Source of the DNA: CAVVEQ01 sp963828855 | Lineage (GTDB): Bacteria > Chloroflexota > Anaerolineae > Anaerolineales > Anaerolineaceae | DNA: 64,000 bases | Assembly (NCBI GenBank): GCA_963828855.1 | Contig: CAWHGB010000002.1 | Span: 186,001 to 250,000, forward strand | Direction of reading: 5' to 3' | Part shown: one piece after another, positions 38,864 to 48,325 of the stretch | Layout: the number at the start of each line of letters is the position of its first letter | Numbering within the stretch: the first letter of the stretch is position 1 | Made by a program: the position numbers and the translations under genes | The notes under the pieces: generated by a model | What the model was told of the DNA's origin: nothing | Seen by the model: the letters and a program-made list of their open reading frames with translations, nothing else | Databases searched by the model: none

Positions 38864-39634
38864 TTGAAACGCCTTTTACTCACTGCCCTGGAAGAATTCC
38901 CATTCGTCCAACCTGGGGATGACATACCGGGTTTGATTTCCTCCTCGCTGACTGCGAATCATCTCGATCTTCAATCCGGGGATGTTCTGGTTATTGCTCA
39001 AAAGATCGTTTCAAAAGCTGAAGGTCGATATCGGAATTTGCTGGAAGTGATCCCTTCAGAGAACGCATTCAAGCTAAGCCATATGACTGGGAAAGATCCC
39101 CGATTCGTCGAACTCGTTTTGCAAGAGAGCAGGTCTGTCCTTCGGGCAAAATCTGGGACCTTGATCGTGGAGCATCGCCTCGGTTTTATCTGCGCGAACG
39201 CTGGGATCGATCACTCGAACGTGGATGGACATGGAAACAGCAGCGAGGATACCGTATTACTTCTTCCAGAAAATCCGGACATATCAGCCGACCGAATCAG
39301 GGAAAAGATGGAAAAAGAATCCGGGTGCAAATTGGGTGTAATGATCATCGATTCACACGGACGGTCCTGGAGGATGGGGATCGTGGGGGTGACGATCGGT
39401 TTTTCAGGCATCCCAGGACTCGTTGATATGCGCGGACATAAGGACCTTTTTGGTTATGAGCTAAAAGTAACCCAGGTTGCCGCAGCGGATGAATTAGCCG
39501 CCTCGGCGTCACTCCTGATGGGTCAGGCGGATGAATCTTTGCCGGTGATCCATACAAGGGGATTTCCCTATCCGCTCCGTGATTCTTCTTTCAGGGAATT
39601 AATCCGACCTTCCGACCAGGATCTCTTCCGATAA
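38864..39634 (+). CDS. cofE: Coenzyme F420-0:L-glutamate ligase CofE
   Basis: About 256 residues from TTG 38864 (MKRLLLTALEEFPFVQPGDD). CofE motifs: GDVLVIAQKIVSKAEGR, LGFICANAGIDHSNV (family: xxxANAGIDxSN), DTVLLLPENPDISADRI, GVMIIDSHGRSWRMGIVGV and IGFSGIPGLVDMRGHKDLFG. It adds glutamate residues to F420-0 using GTP. The frame is open further upstream to 38804, but that extension lies inside fno and has no CofE similarity; no ATG is suitable. The 2H phosphoesterase begins two bases after the stop. Confidence 0.92.
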   Translation: MKRLLLTALEEFPFVQPGDDIPGLISSSLTANHLDLQSGDVLVIAQKIVSKAEGRYRNLLEVIPSENAFKLSHMTGKDPRFVELVLQESRSVLRAKSGTLIVEHRLGFICANAGIDHSNVDGHGNSSEDTVLLLPENPDISADRIREKMEKESGCKLGVMIIDSHGRSWRMGIVGVTIGFSGIPGLVDMRGHKDLFGYELKVTQVAAADELAASASLLMGQADESLPVIHTRGFPYPLRDSSFRELIRPSDQDLFR

Positions 39635-39635
39635 T

Positions 39636-40172
39636 ATGTTATCCATCCTTTCCTTGATCGAAAAATCGGAGACAAGCGAGATCAATAGGATCTTGGATGC
39701 CGTTCGCCCGGTTTTGGTTGATAAATCCCCGCTCATTTGGCAATATCCTCACATCACCTGGCATTCTGCTGAAGAATATGCGCTTCCCGTTTTGGAACAA
39801 TCCTTACAAGAACTTGCATCCTCCTGGGAAAAAATAAAAATCCGGGTTACCGGGATCGGAATGTTCACAGGAAAGGTCCAGGTGCTCTATCTTCCTGTAA
39901 TTAAAACATCAACCCTTGTACAACTGCAAAAACAAATATTCCAACTCACCAAACCGATTTCCAGACAACCTACAAAATATTTTCAGCCAGAGATTTGGAT
40001 TCCCCACATAACTATCATATCCAACCCAAACGAACAACAATCCATCCCAATCGCGATCCAAATCCTTTCGGAAATGAAGGTGGATTTTGAAGTTGAAATC
40101 AATAATTTGGCTCTGGGTCAGTACACTGGCGATACTGCCGATATACTCCTTGAAAAATCATTTTCGAAATGA
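39636..40172 (+). CDS. 2H phosphoesterase (LigT/2'-5' RNA ligase-like)
   Basis: 178 residues with the two His-x-Thr motifs of the 2H superfamily: YPHITWHS (about residue 42) and IPHITIIS (about 125), each in the expected strand. Family members open or form cyclic phosphodiesters in RNA or nucleotides. It is packed between cofE (one-base gap) and cofD (ATGA overlap), so a role in F420 or nucleotide by-product metabolism is possible, but this is inference from position only. Confidence 0.75.
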   Translation: MLSILSLIEKSETSEINRILDAVRPVLVDKSPLIWQYPHITWHSAEEYALPVLEQSLQELASSWEKIKIRVTGIGMFTGKVQVLYLPVIKTSTLVQLQKQIFQLTKPISRQPTKYFQPEIWIPHITIISNPNEQQSIPIAIQILSEMKVDFEVEINNLALGQYTGDTADILLEKSFSK

Positions 40173-41092
40173 TCTCTTATCCAAATATTGTTCTGCTTTC
40201 TGGTGGAGTTGGGGGTGCGAAATTCGCTGATGGGCTTTACCGGGTTCTTCCCAAGGGGAATTTGACCGTTTGTGTAAATACTGGGGATGATTTCAAAGCT
40301 TTTGGACTGGCAATTTCTCCTGATCTGGATACTGTTTGTTACACTCTCGCAGGTTTAGCAAATCCTGAGACAGGTTGGGGTCAGGAAGGGGAATCCTGGA
40401 CGGTCCTGGAGTCAATTAAAAGGCTGGGGGGACCAGCATGGTTCAGACTCGGTGATAAGGACCTTGCCACACATCTTGAAAGAACACGTTTACTGGCTGA
40501 GGGACACACCCTTTCCGATATCACCAATCGTTTTTGTACCAAATGGGGAATTCAAGCAAAGATCATCCCGATGAGCGACCAAACCGTAAGTACCTTTGTG
40601 GATACAAATGAGTATGGTTTGATCCCATTTCAAGATTATTTCGTTGCCAGAAATTGTGAGCCCTGGGTTAAAGGAATTATTTTTAAGGGGATATTCGATG
40701 CAGGTCCCGTGAATGGATTGCTTGAAGCGATCCGCGAGGCGAATGCGGTGATCATAGGACCTTCCAATCCCTTGGTGAGCATAGAACCCATCCTTCAGAT
40801 TCCCGGTCTTCGGGATGAAATAATTAAAAAGAAAGTGATCGCGGTATCCCCGATCGTTGGTGGAAAATCGATCAAAGGCCCACTGGCGAAAATGTACACA
40901 GAGCTGGGGAAGGAGGCTTCTTCTGCCACCGTGGCTGAAGATTACCATGGACTCATCAATGGGTTTGTCATGGATATTGTCGACAAGAATTTAGTTGAAC
41001 AGGTGAATCAGTGGGATATAATCACGATGGTCACGGATACGGTGATGAAATCCGTGACAGGATCGGGTAAGGCTCGCAGAAGAAACACTTGA
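40169..41092 (+). CDS. cofD: 2-phospho-L-lactate transferase CofD
   Basis: 307 residues, full length for CofD. Signature: VLLSGGVGGAKFADGLYRVL, VCVNTGDDFKAFGLAISPDL, DTVCYTLAGLANPETGWG, WFRLGDKDLATHLERTRLL and AVIIGPSNPLVSIEPIL. It transfers the phospholactyl (or phosphoenolpyruvyl) group to the deazaflavin Fo to make F420-0 (or dehydro-F420-0). It overlaps the 2H phosphoesterase gene (ATGA), and cofC follows after 31 bases. Confidence 0.95.
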   Translation: MISYPNIVLLSGGVGGAKFADGLYRVLPKGNLTVCVNTGDDFKAFGLAISPDLDTVCYTLAGLANPETGWGQEGESWTVLESIKRLGGPAWFRLGDKDLATHLERTRLLAEGHTLSDITNRFCTKWGIQAKIIPMSDQTVSTFVDTNEYGLIPFQDYFVARNCEPWVKGIIFKGIFDAGPVNGLLEAIREANAVIIGPSNPLVSIEPILQIPGLRDEIIKKKVIAVSPIVGGKSIKGPLAKMYTELGKEASSATVAEDYHGLINGFVMDIVDKNLVEQVNQWDIITMVTDTVMKSVTGSGKARRRNT

Positions 41093-41123
41093 ATTTTTGG
41101 ATAAAAAGATCTCAGGGTAATCC

Positions 41124-41748
41124 ATGGCACTTTGGGTCATCATCCCTGTCAAATCCATCCACAACGGCAAATCCAGGCTGGCCAGTGTTCTTTCCAGTGA
41201 ACAGCGTGAGAACCTGAATATTTCCATGCTCACCAATCTCCTGCAGACGCTCAAAGAATACGGATGAATTCTCCGGGGTCATGGTCATCAGCCACGATGA
41301 AAGGGTTCAAGCTCTCACAAGATCCTTTGGATTTGATTTTCTTTGTGAGCAAAAACCTTTTTCCCTGAATAATGCCATCGCGATCGCGTGTAAAAAATGT
41401 TACGAAAAGGGTGCCACGGAAGTCCTGATCCTGCCAGCCGATCTGCCATTGATTAGTAATAGATCATTACTCATCATTCTGGAAAACAATATCAATCCCC
41501 CAGTGGTTGTGATCACCCCCGACCGCCGGAGGGAGGGTACTAACTCCCTGCTTATCAATCCTGTAAATGGTTTTAACTTTCATTATGGTGAAAATTCATT
41601 CGAGATTCATCAGAGTACCGCTCATTCCATGAATTACCGTGTTGAGATTGTCACCGACCCCGGCCTGGAATTGGATCTCGATCTACCCGAGGATTGGAAC
41701 CTTTATCAGGCTTTGATCCAGGAAAACACTATAAACAATGGAGGATGA
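41124..41748 (+). CDS. cofC: 2-phospho-L-lactate guanylyltransferase CofC, frame interrupted once
   Basis: About 207 residues. Start MALWVIIPVKSIHNGKSRLA (nucleotide-binding P-loop of the family: IPVK...KSRL), LLQTLKEYG, then after a one-base gain near 41263 EFSGVMVISHDERVQAL, ATEVLILPADLPLIS (metal Asp), VITPDRRREGTNSLLI and DPGLELDLDLPEDW. It activates phospholactate or phosphoenolpyruvate with GTP and releases pyrophosphate. Together with CofD and CofE this gives the late F420 steps; Fo synthase (CofG/H) is not in the window. Confidence 0.9.
41740..41744 (+). promoter_or_regulatory. Ribosome binding site of the LLM oxidoreductase
   Basis: GGAGG lies eight bases before ATG 41753. It sits inside the possible longer reading frame from ATG 41738, which decides for the later start. 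The site also overlaps the cofC stop region, so the two genes are probably coupled. Confidence 0.65.
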
Positions 41749-41752
41749 AAAA

Positions 41753-42751
41753 ATGCCGGAAAGAGTCGCTTTATACCTTCAGGATGCGCACGATCTCAGG
41801 GACGGGTTGGATTATGTCCGCTATGCAGAACAACGCGGGTTTGAGGCTGTCTGGCAGGCAGAAAGCCGGCTGGTCCGGGATGCGATCGTACCGATGGCAG
41901 CCTACGCGGCTGTCACCAAAACACTAAAGGTTGGCTCAGGGGTGATCAACAACTGGACCCGCAACATTGGTCTGCTCGCTTCCACTTTTCTCACCCTGGA
42001 TGATCTAGCCCCCAACCGGATCATTTGCGGGATTGGCGCCTGGTGGGATCCGCTGGCAAAGAACGTGGGGATCAATCGTACAAAACCACTTACTGCTATG
42101 AAAGAAACCATCACAGTAATGAGAAGGCTCTTGAACATGGAAAGGGTGACCTTTGATGGCGAATTCATCCATGTAAATGGGATTGAATTGGATGTTGTGC
42201 ACGGCAGGAGGGAACCCCGAAATGTACCCATCATGATTGGAGCCACCGGTGACCAAATGATGGAAATGACCGGAGAACTCGCAGATGGCGTGGTAATGAA
42301 TTATTGTGTGCCCCCGGAATATAACGTGAAAGCACTGGAGCTGCTGGCAGCGGGGGCAAAAAAGGCAAATCGTAATTTCGACTCCATTGATCGACCTCAA
42401 TTGGTGGTTTGTTCAGTGGATCTAGATCACGATAAAGCCATCGACACCACCCGGGAATTGCTCACTCAATACCTTGCCCAGCAGCCCCACATCGCCAAGG
42501 CGTCCGGGGTTTCACAGGAGATCGTCACCCAGATCCAATCAATCCTTGGATGGCCGGCAACCCATGAACAAATCAAAAAAGCAAAACACCTCGTGCCCGA
42601 AGAGCTCGTGGTGAGGATAACGGCTTCCGGAACCCCCGATGAAGCGCGTCGCAAGGTGGATGAATACCGAAAAAATGGCTGTACCTGCCCGATCATGTAC
42701 CCCGTGGGTGGGGATGTGAAATTGCTGATCGATACCTTCGCGCAGAAATGA
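41753..42751 (+). CDS. LLM class F420/flavin-dependent oxidoreductase
   Basis: About 332 residues of the luciferase-like TIM-barrel family, close to Mer-type F420-dependent reductases. Motifs are YAEQRGFEAVWQAESRLVRD (N-terminal), TKTLKVGSGVINNWTRN (cofactor phosphate region), FLTLDDLAPNRIICGIG, PIMIGATGDQMMEMTGELAD and GTPDEARRKVDEYRKNGCT. Placement directly behind cofC suggests F420 as the cofactor; flavin use cannot be excluded. The substrate is unknown. It overlaps the thioesterase by ATGA. Confidence 0.85.
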   Translation: MPERVALYLQDAHDLRDGLDYVRYAEQRGFEAVWQAESRLVRDAIVPMAAYAAVTKTLKVGSGVINNWTRNIGLLASTFLTLDDLAPNRIICGIGAWWDPLAKNVGINRTKPLTAMKETITVMRRLLNMERVTFDGEFIHVNGIELDVVHGRREPRNVPIMIGATGDQMMEMTGELADGVVMNYCVPPEYNVKALELLAAGAKKANRNFDSIDRPQLVVCSVDLDHDKAIDTTRELLTQYLAQQPHIAKASGVSQEIVTQIQSILGWPATHEQIKKAKHLVPEELVVRITASGTPDEARRKVDEYRKNGCTCPIMYPVGGDVKLLIDTFAQK

Positions 42752-43224
42752 GAAAACAAGCAAATTCCGAGGAATGTTTCGTTTGTGGAATCGAAAACCC
42801 TAAAGGGTTGAAATTATCTTTTCACGAATATCCTGATGGAAGCGTCCGATCAAAATTACGCATCAGCCCGGAATTCCAAGGTTGGCCGGGTATCGCTCAT
42901 GGCGGGATCATTGCCACTCTTCTGGATGAAGTTACCGCCAGGGTTTATATGAATGATTCAACTGGTGACAGGCTGATGCTAACAGGGAAGCTCGAGATAA
43001 GATACCGGCGACCAGTGATGATCGGCGATCCGATCGAGATCATCGGTTTTCCTGTCGAAGAGAATGGCAGAATAGCAACAGCCCGGGGAGAACTGCGCGA
43101 TTCAGAGGGAAATTTATTGGCAGAAGCCCTTACAACCATGGTCCAAGCTTCCGATGAACTAGTGAAGAAGATGGAATTACATTCCCGAAGTTGGATTCAT
43201 GTCCCAGACGAGGATAGAAAATGA
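42748..43224 (+). CDS. PaaI-like hotdog thioesterase
   Basis: 158 residues of the 4HBT/hotdog family. The N-terminal ECFVCGIENPKGLKLSFHEY is a Cys pair typical of a subgroup, and the active-site helix is WPGIAHGGIIATLLDEV, followed by LEIRYRRPVMIGDPIEI. It would hydrolyse an acyl-CoA thioester. It overlaps genes on both sides by four bases (ATGA), so it is embedded in the operon; its link to molybdenum hydroxylases is unclear. Confidence 0.85.
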   Translation: MRKQANSEECFVCGIENPKGLKLSFHEYPDGSVRSKLRISPEFQGWPGIAHGGIIATLLDEVTARVYMNDSTGDRLMLTGKLEIRYRRPVMIGDPIEIIGFPVEENGRIATARGELRDSEGNLLAEALTTMVQASDELVKKMELHSRSWIHVPDEDRK

Positions 43225-43985
43225 TCATTGAATACTCCCGTCCAGATACGATAAATGATGCACTCATGTTACTCAACCGTCAAACTCCCCGATCTATTCC
43301 TCTCGGCGGTGGAACCAGCATATCGCAAACCAGGTCTGATGAAGCGTTCGCAGTTGTTGACCTGCAGTCACTGGGTATGCGAGAAATGGTCTCGAAAAAC
43401 GAGTATCTGGAAGTCGGTGCGAATGTTACCCTGCAACAGCTTCACGATTGCGACTTGATCCCGGCTGCGATGCGTACTTCCCTTGGTATGGAAGGCAATT
43501 TCAACCTCCGCCAAATGGCCACAATAGGGGGAACGATCGCATCTTCAGACGGTGGATCGGGATTCCTTGCGATTCTCCAGGCCGTCGAAGCGAAGATTCT
43601 TTGGGAACCGGGGAAGAAGCTAATTTCAATTGAGGATTTCCTCCAGGATTTCCAAACGAAAATCCCAGGATTTATCTCGGGCATGAGATTTCCTCTTTCC
43701 GTAATATCATCGCTTCAAAGTGTCAGCCGCACCCCACTCAGTGAATCCATAATGTGCGTCTGTGGAGCACGCAATCTCGGTGGTGTTGCCCGGATAATGA
43801 TCACAGATCCCTCTTCTCCCAGCGCTGTAAAATTGTTCGAAGGCAGCCTTGAACCTGGAAGCCCCAACTCAAAAGAAATCGCAACCTATTGGTCGAAACA
43901 TCAACCAACCTGGGATCCATACAGCGAAGCAATCCTGATCGAATTGATCGAACGTGTGCTCGCTGACCTGAGAAAGGAGGGATAA
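43221..43985 (+). CDS. Molybdenum hydroxylase FAD subunit (first system)
   Basis: 254 residues of the FAD-binding subunit family (CoxM/XdhB/YgfM). N-terminal IIEYSRPDTINDALMLLN, FAD phosphate loop RSIPLGGGTSISQT, and NLRQMATIGGTIASSDGGSG (family: xxRNxATIGGNIA). The usual SPAAD sequence after that loop is replaced by SSDGG, as in divergent members. It passes electrons between the Fe-S domain of the next gene and NAD or another acceptor. Overlaps the thioesterase by ATGA; one base separates it from the next gene. Confidence 0.85.
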   Translation: MIIEYSRPDTINDALMLLNRQTPRSIPLGGGTSISQTRSDEAFAVVDLQSLGMREMVSKNEYLEVGANVTLQQLHDCDLIPAAMRTSLGMEGNFNLRQMATIGGTIASSDGGSGFLAILQAVEAKILWEPGKKLISIEDFLQDFQTKIPGFISGMRFPLSVISSLQSVSRTPLSESIMCVCGARNLGGVARIMITDPSSPSAVKLFEGSLEPGSPNSKEIATYWSKHQPTWDPYSEAILIELIERVLADLRKEG

Positions 43986-43986
43986 G

Positions 43987-46968
43987 ATGTCGACGATTCT
44001 TCTGAAAATTAACCAGAAAGAAATTTCTGTGGATTGTTTGCCATCTGATACTCTCCTGGAAGTTCTACGCAGGAATGGTTTTTTCGGGGTGAAATCAGGG
44101 GGCTGCCGCAAAGGTGAGTGCGGTGCTTGCGCGGTTCTGCTGGATGGAAGACCGGTCAATTCCTGCCGGATACTCGCCATGCAGGCGCAAGGACACACCA
44201 TCGAAACCATCGAGGGATTGGGGGATCATCCGCAGAAGGGTTGGAAGGAAAGTCCTGGTCTGGATCTAATCCAGCAGGCATTCATCCAAACCGGTGCGAT
44301 CCAGTGCGGGTATTGCACACCAGCGATGATCCTGGCGATCCGGTCACTCCTGAGCGAAAATGATAATCCGACTGAAGAACAGGTTCGGAAATACCTTTCA
44401 GGAATATTATGCCGCTGCACCGGGTACCAAAAACCAGTGCAAGCCGCTCTCCTTGCAGCCAGCATGATGCGGGGTGAAACGAAATTTGGGGAACCCTTTG
44501 CTTTGCCAGTTGTACCCAATCAACCGCCTGCCCCTGGAGAAGAAACACCCGAAAATGATCTTGTTCTGGGTGATCTTCTCACCGGACGGAAAGTCCTGCC
44601 GAAAATCCAACTCCCTGTAGAAAAAACAGAATTCCAGCGGGTCGGAAAACCGGAACCCAAAGTTGATGCGGTCAAACTTGCCCAGGGAAAACCAGCATTC
44701 ACCGCAGATATCGAAATGCGGGGGATGTTATATGCAAAAGTCCTCCTCAGTCCCCATGCCCATGCGCGCATTAAATCCATTCGAACCGATGAAGCAAAAG
44801 CACTTCCTGGAGTTGCAGCCGTGCTCACCTGGAAGGATATTCCCAGGGTGATCTATTCCACGGCAGGTCAATCTGACCCCATACCCGGTCCATTGGATGC
44901 TTTTTCACTGGATAAGAAAGTCCGTTTTGTCGGAGATCGGGTTGCTTTCGTGGCTGCAGAGACCGAACAGATCGCGGAAAAAGCAATTGAATTGATCGAA
45001 GTGGAATATGAGGTATTACCTCACATCCTCGATTCGCGAGAATCGATGAAGCCGGAATCTATCCAAATCCATGATGAACCGGAATTGGTCCCCTTCGCGG
45101 ATTCCGACGCAAGTCAGAACCTGGCAGCCAAGATTCGCATCGATATCGGTGACGTGGATAAAGGGTTTTCGCAAGCGGATCAAGTCTTCGAAGCGGATTA
45201 TGAGGTTTCCAAAGTTCAGCAGGCGCATATCGAGCCGCACGTGGTCATCACATACTGGGATGAAGATGACCGGCTGGTCATCCGCTCCAGCACCCAGGTT
45301 CCCTTCCACATCCGCAGGATCCTGGCTCCCGTTCTCAACCTACCTGTCAAACGAATCCGGGTGATCAAACCCCGCATCGGGGGTGGTTTTGGCGGTAAAC
45401 AGGAAGTTTTAATGGAGGATGTAGCAGCCCATCTTACAATCTCCACCGGTAGACCGGTGAAATATGAGTACACCCGGGCCGAAGAGTTCACATCTTCAAG
45501 ATCCCGTCACCCCATGCGGATTCACATGAAAACCGGCGTGAAGAAGGACGGAACTATTACTGCGAATGAGATGACCGTGCTAAGCGATACTGGTGCGTAT
45601 GGCTGCCATGCATTAACCGTGACGGGTAATACCGGGCATAAATCCATGGCGCTTTATGTAGGCGACGGCCAATACCGAAAATCGCCAAATATTCGATTTT
45701 ATGCTGATGTAGTCTATACAAATACACCCCCTTCCGGCGCATTCCGGGGATATGGAGTACCTCAGGGATTCTGGGCAGTGGAAAGACAAATGGAAACCAT
45801 TGCTACCTCCCTCGGCTTGGATCCGGTCGAATTCAGATTAAAGAACACATTACGGCCAGGGGAGCTGCATCCATTCAGTACAGCCTGGAGCGAAGGCCGT
45901 GAACCCCGTCCTGAGATCGTCCATACAGTAGGTTTGGAGGATTGCATCCGCAAAGGGATGGAACAGATTGGCTGGGCACAGAAATTCGGAAATCCGGATT
46001 GGCAAAATGTCCCGGGAAAACCATGGCTGAAACGGGGTATCGGAATTGCCGCGGTCATGCAGGGCACCGCGATACCCTACCTGGATATGGGTGGGGCGAG
46101 CATCAAAATGAACGACGATGGTTCTTTCAATTTACTGATAGGGGCAACCGACCTGGGAACCGGTTCTGATACTGTGCTGGGACAAATGGCTGCCGAGATA
46201 CTGGGGGTCCCCACCGAGGATATCATTGTTTATTCCTCGGATACCGATTTCACCCCTTTCGATAAAGGTGCTTATGCCTCTTCGACGACCTATATCTCCG
46301 GGACAGCAGTATGCAAAGCTGCCGAGCAGGTGGCGGAAAGAATCCGCATCCGGGCTGCGACGATGTTGGCAGGAAAACCCACTGAGATTACGCTGCGCGG
46401 GGCTTGTGCCAGCCTGCCTGATGGACAAGGGGTGAGCTTTGCTGAAATCGCGTTGGATGCCCTACATCATAACAACCAGGAACAGATCATGGCAGTGGCT
46501 TCCTATATGTCCCCGGTCTCGCCGCCGCCATTCGCTGCTCAATTCGCGGAAGTGACCGTGGATACAAAAACCGGCCAACTTCGAGTCGACCGGTTGCTCA
46601 TGGCTGTGGATTCGGGGATCATCATCAACCCGTTGACTGCCTCAGGTCAGATAGAAGGGGGCATGACCCAGGCGCTTGGCTATGCAGTCTGTGAGGAAAT
46701 GACATTTGATGAAAAGGGTTGCGTCCATCAGCAAGACCTGGATCGATACCACATCTTCCGGGCGGATGAAATGCCGCAAATGGAAGTCATGTTCATTGAA
46801 ACCTTTGAACCCAGTCATCCCTTCGGGGTAAAGGCCGTAGCAGAGATCCCGCTTGATGGGGTTGCCCCAGCGGTCGGGAACGCCGTTCGGAATGCCTGCA
46901 GTGCGGAAATTCTCAGTATTCCGATCACCCCGGAGAAGATCTGGGAATCGCTAAACAGGAATCTTTGA
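43987..46968 (+). CDS. Molybdenum hydroxylase, [2Fe-2S] domain fused to molybdopterin subunit (first system)
   Basis: 993 residues. Residues 1-165 form a two-cluster Fe-S domain with Cys40/45/48/60 (GGCRKGECGACAVLLDG) and Cys107/110/142/144 (QCGYCTPAM, LCRCTGYQ). From about 220 begins the large subunit: PAFTADIEMRGMLYAKVLLS, IGGGFGGKQEVLMEDVA, GAFRGYGVPQGFWAVERQ and the active-site Glu953 in VKAVAEIPLDGVAPAVGN. The Fe-S/Mo fusion is the XdhD layout seen in selenium-dependent molybdenum hydroxylases. It likely hydroxylates a purine or related heterocycle with water as the oxygen source. Its stop overlaps the pyrophosphatase start (TGATG region). Confidence 0.9.
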   Translation: MSTILLKINQKEISVDCLPSDTLLEVLRRNGFFGVKSGGCRKGECGACAVLLDGRPVNSCRILAMQAQGHTIETIEGLGDHPQKGWKESPGLDLIQQAFIQTGAIQCGYCTPAMILAIRSLLSENDNPTEEQVRKYLSGILCRCTGYQKPVQAALLAASMMRGETKFGEPFALPVVPNQPPAPGEETPENDLVLGDLLTGRKVLPKIQLPVEKTEFQRVGKPEPKVDAVKLAQGKPAFTADIEMRGMLYAKVLLSPHAHARIKSIRTDEAKALPGVAAVLTWKDIPRVIYSTAGQSDPIPGPLDAFSLDKKVRFVGDRVAFVAAETEQIAEKAIELIEVEYEVLPHILDSRESMKPESIQIHDEPELVPFADSDASQNLAAKIRIDIGDVDKGFSQADQVFEADYEVSKVQQAHIEPHVVITYWDEDDRLVIRSSTQVPFHIRRILAPVLNLPVKRIRVIKPRIGGGFGGKQEVLMEDVAAHLTISTGRPVKYEYTRAEEFTSSRSRHPMRIHMKTGVKKDGTITANEMTVLSDTGAYGCHALTVTGNTGHKSMALYVGDGQYRKSPNIRFYADVVYTNTPPSGAFRGYGVPQGFWAVERQMETIATSLGLDPVEFRLKNTLRPGELHPFSTAWSEGREPRPEIVHTVGLEDCIRKGMEQIGWAQKFGNPDWQNVPGKPWLKRGIGIAAVMQGTAIPYLDMGGASIKMNDDGSFNLLIGATDLGTGSDTVLGQMAAEILGVPTEDIIVYSSDTDFTPFDKGAYASSTTYISGTAVCKAAEQVAERIRIRAATMLAGKPTEITLRGACASLPDGQGVSFAEIALDALHHNNQEQIMAVASYMSPVSPPPFAAQFAEVTVDTKTGQLRVDRLLMAVDSGIIINPLTASGQIEGGMTQALGYAVCEEMTFDEKGCVHQQDLDRYHIFRADEMPQMEVMFIETFEPSHPFGVKAVAEIPLDGVAPAVGNAVRNACSAEILSIPITPEKIWESLNRNL

Positions 46969-48323
46969 TGAGCGATTCCACCTCCAGTGTATATGTCATT
47001 GGTCATGTCAATCCGGATACGGATTCCATCGCAGCAGCGCTCGGCTATGCCTGGCTGCTCAAACAGCGGGATGGGTTAAGCACTATCGCAGCCAGGGCAG
47101 GGGCGGTCAATCCACAAACAGGCTGGGTACTCAAACATCTACAAGTCGATCCGCCGGTTCTTCTCACTGATGCTTCACCCCGTTTTGAATCCGTCATGCG
47201 GCGGATTGATACCACCACGCCAGAAAAACCACTTCGGGAAGCCTGGTTGATCGCCAACCGGACCGGCGGGATCGCGCCAGTATTAAATCCCGACCGAAGT
47301 CCATTCGGCTTAATCACCGGGCGAAGCCTCTTCAGTTTCCTTAGTCGCCAGGTGGGTCCGAATCCGCAGGTTAACAATATAAAAGTGACAGACATTTTGG
47401 ATCTTCCCTGCTCGGAGGCAGCTGACCGTAACGTCAGTCAATTCCAGGCTGCCACCCGAATCCGGGATGTTATTAATCGTGTGCTAAGGGCTGAAGGGGA
47501 TGAATTTTGGGTCCTGGATGATGACCATAAATATGCCGGTATATGCAGGCAGAAAGACCTGCTGGAACCCCCAAGATTAAAGATCGTTTTGGTGGATCAT
47601 AACGAAGCCCAGCAATCTGTGGCTTCCCTGGATGAGGCTGAGTTAATCGAGATCCTCGATCATCACAGACTCGGCAACCCGCCAACGCATACTCCCATCC
47701 GCTTCACGGTGGATACGGTTGGTTCCACGAGCACACTCATCTCAGAACTCACAGAGGAAGCCGGGTTAAGCCTCCCACCGGAACTCGCCGGGGTGCTTAT
47801 GGCTGGGCTGCTCTCCGATACGCTCATCCTGACATCTCCAACAACGACCTCGCGGGATAAAAAAGCCGCGGAACGGTTATCTCGTTGGGCATTCATCGCA
47901 GGCTCGATCCTCGCCAATGAGACCATTGAATCATATGGTCAGAAAATCCTCGCAGCGAGCGCTGGTTTGGGTGCAAGACCCGCCGGGGAGCTGGTCATCC
48001 AGGATATGAAGATCTATTCCAGCGAACGCACCCGTTTTGCGATTTCACAGATCGAAGTCAATGACATGTATGAAATTGGCGAGAATGTTCATGTGCTTGA
48101 AGATGCGCTAAAGAGCCTTAAAATTAAAGAAAGTCTTGATTTTGCGATGTTGATGGTGACAGATGTCGTTCAAAGCTCCAGCCGGATCATTCTGGTAGAT
48201 CCCCCTGGCGAACTGGGTGACCTGCCGTATAATCCCTTACCGGATGGGACTTACCTGGCAGAAGGGGTAGTCTCACGAAAAAAGCAGCTTTTACCCGTGG
48301 TTCTGGGTCTTTTGGAGAATTGA
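46968..48323 (+). CDS. CBS-containing manganese-dependent (family II) inorganic pyrophosphatase
   Basis: 451 residues. DHH part 1 with YVIGHVNPDTDSIAAALGYA (canonical GHxNPDTDS); an inserted CBS pair at about 70-190 (TTPEKPLREAWLIANRTGG, FGLITGRSLFSFL, FWVLDDDHKYAGICRQKDLL); DHH part 2 with KIVLVDHNE and EILDHHRLGN; DHHA2 C-terminal with SRDKKAAERLSRW and PLPDGTYLAEGVVSRKKQLL. The CBS-insert layout is that of adenine-nucleotide-regulated family II pyrophosphatases. It sits between two hydroxylase gene sets in one operon that makes PPi through CofC and MocA, which suggests a local PPi sink. Starts at ATG 46968. Confidence 0.9.
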   Translation: MSDSTSSVYVIGHVNPDTDSIAAALGYAWLLKQRDGLSTIAARAGAVNPQTGWVLKHLQVDPPVLLTDASPRFESVMRRIDTTTPEKPLREAWLIANRTGGIAPVLNPDRSPFGLITGRSLFSFLSRQVGPNPQVNNIKVTDILDLPCSEAADRNVSQFQAATRIRDVINRVLRAEGDEFWVLDDDHKYAGICRQKDLLEPPRLKIVLVDHNEAQQSVASLDEAELIEILDHHRLGNPPTHTPIRFTVDTVGSTSTLISELTEEAGLSLPPELAGVLMAGLLSDTLILTSPTTTSRDKKAAERLSRWAFIAGSILANETIESYGQKILAASAGLGARPAGELVIQDMKIYSSERTRFAISQIEVNDMYEIGENVHVLEDALKSLKIKESLDFAMLMVTDVVQSSSRIILVDPPGELGDLPYNPLPDGTYLAEGVVSRKKQLLPVVLGLLEN

Positions 48324-48325
48324 TA

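Noticed and set aside
41255..41270. In-frame TGA in cofC as a possible selenocysteine codon
   Set aside because: The conserved protein continues in another frame directly after it, so this is a one-base indel. Selenium in this hydroxylase type is a labile cofactor ligand, not selenocysteine.
46132..46428. 98-residue minus-strand ORF inside the hydroxylase gene, and similar long antisense ORFs in 43-53 kb
   Set aside because: They mirror strong coding frames on the plus strand, with no ribosome site or recognisable protein.
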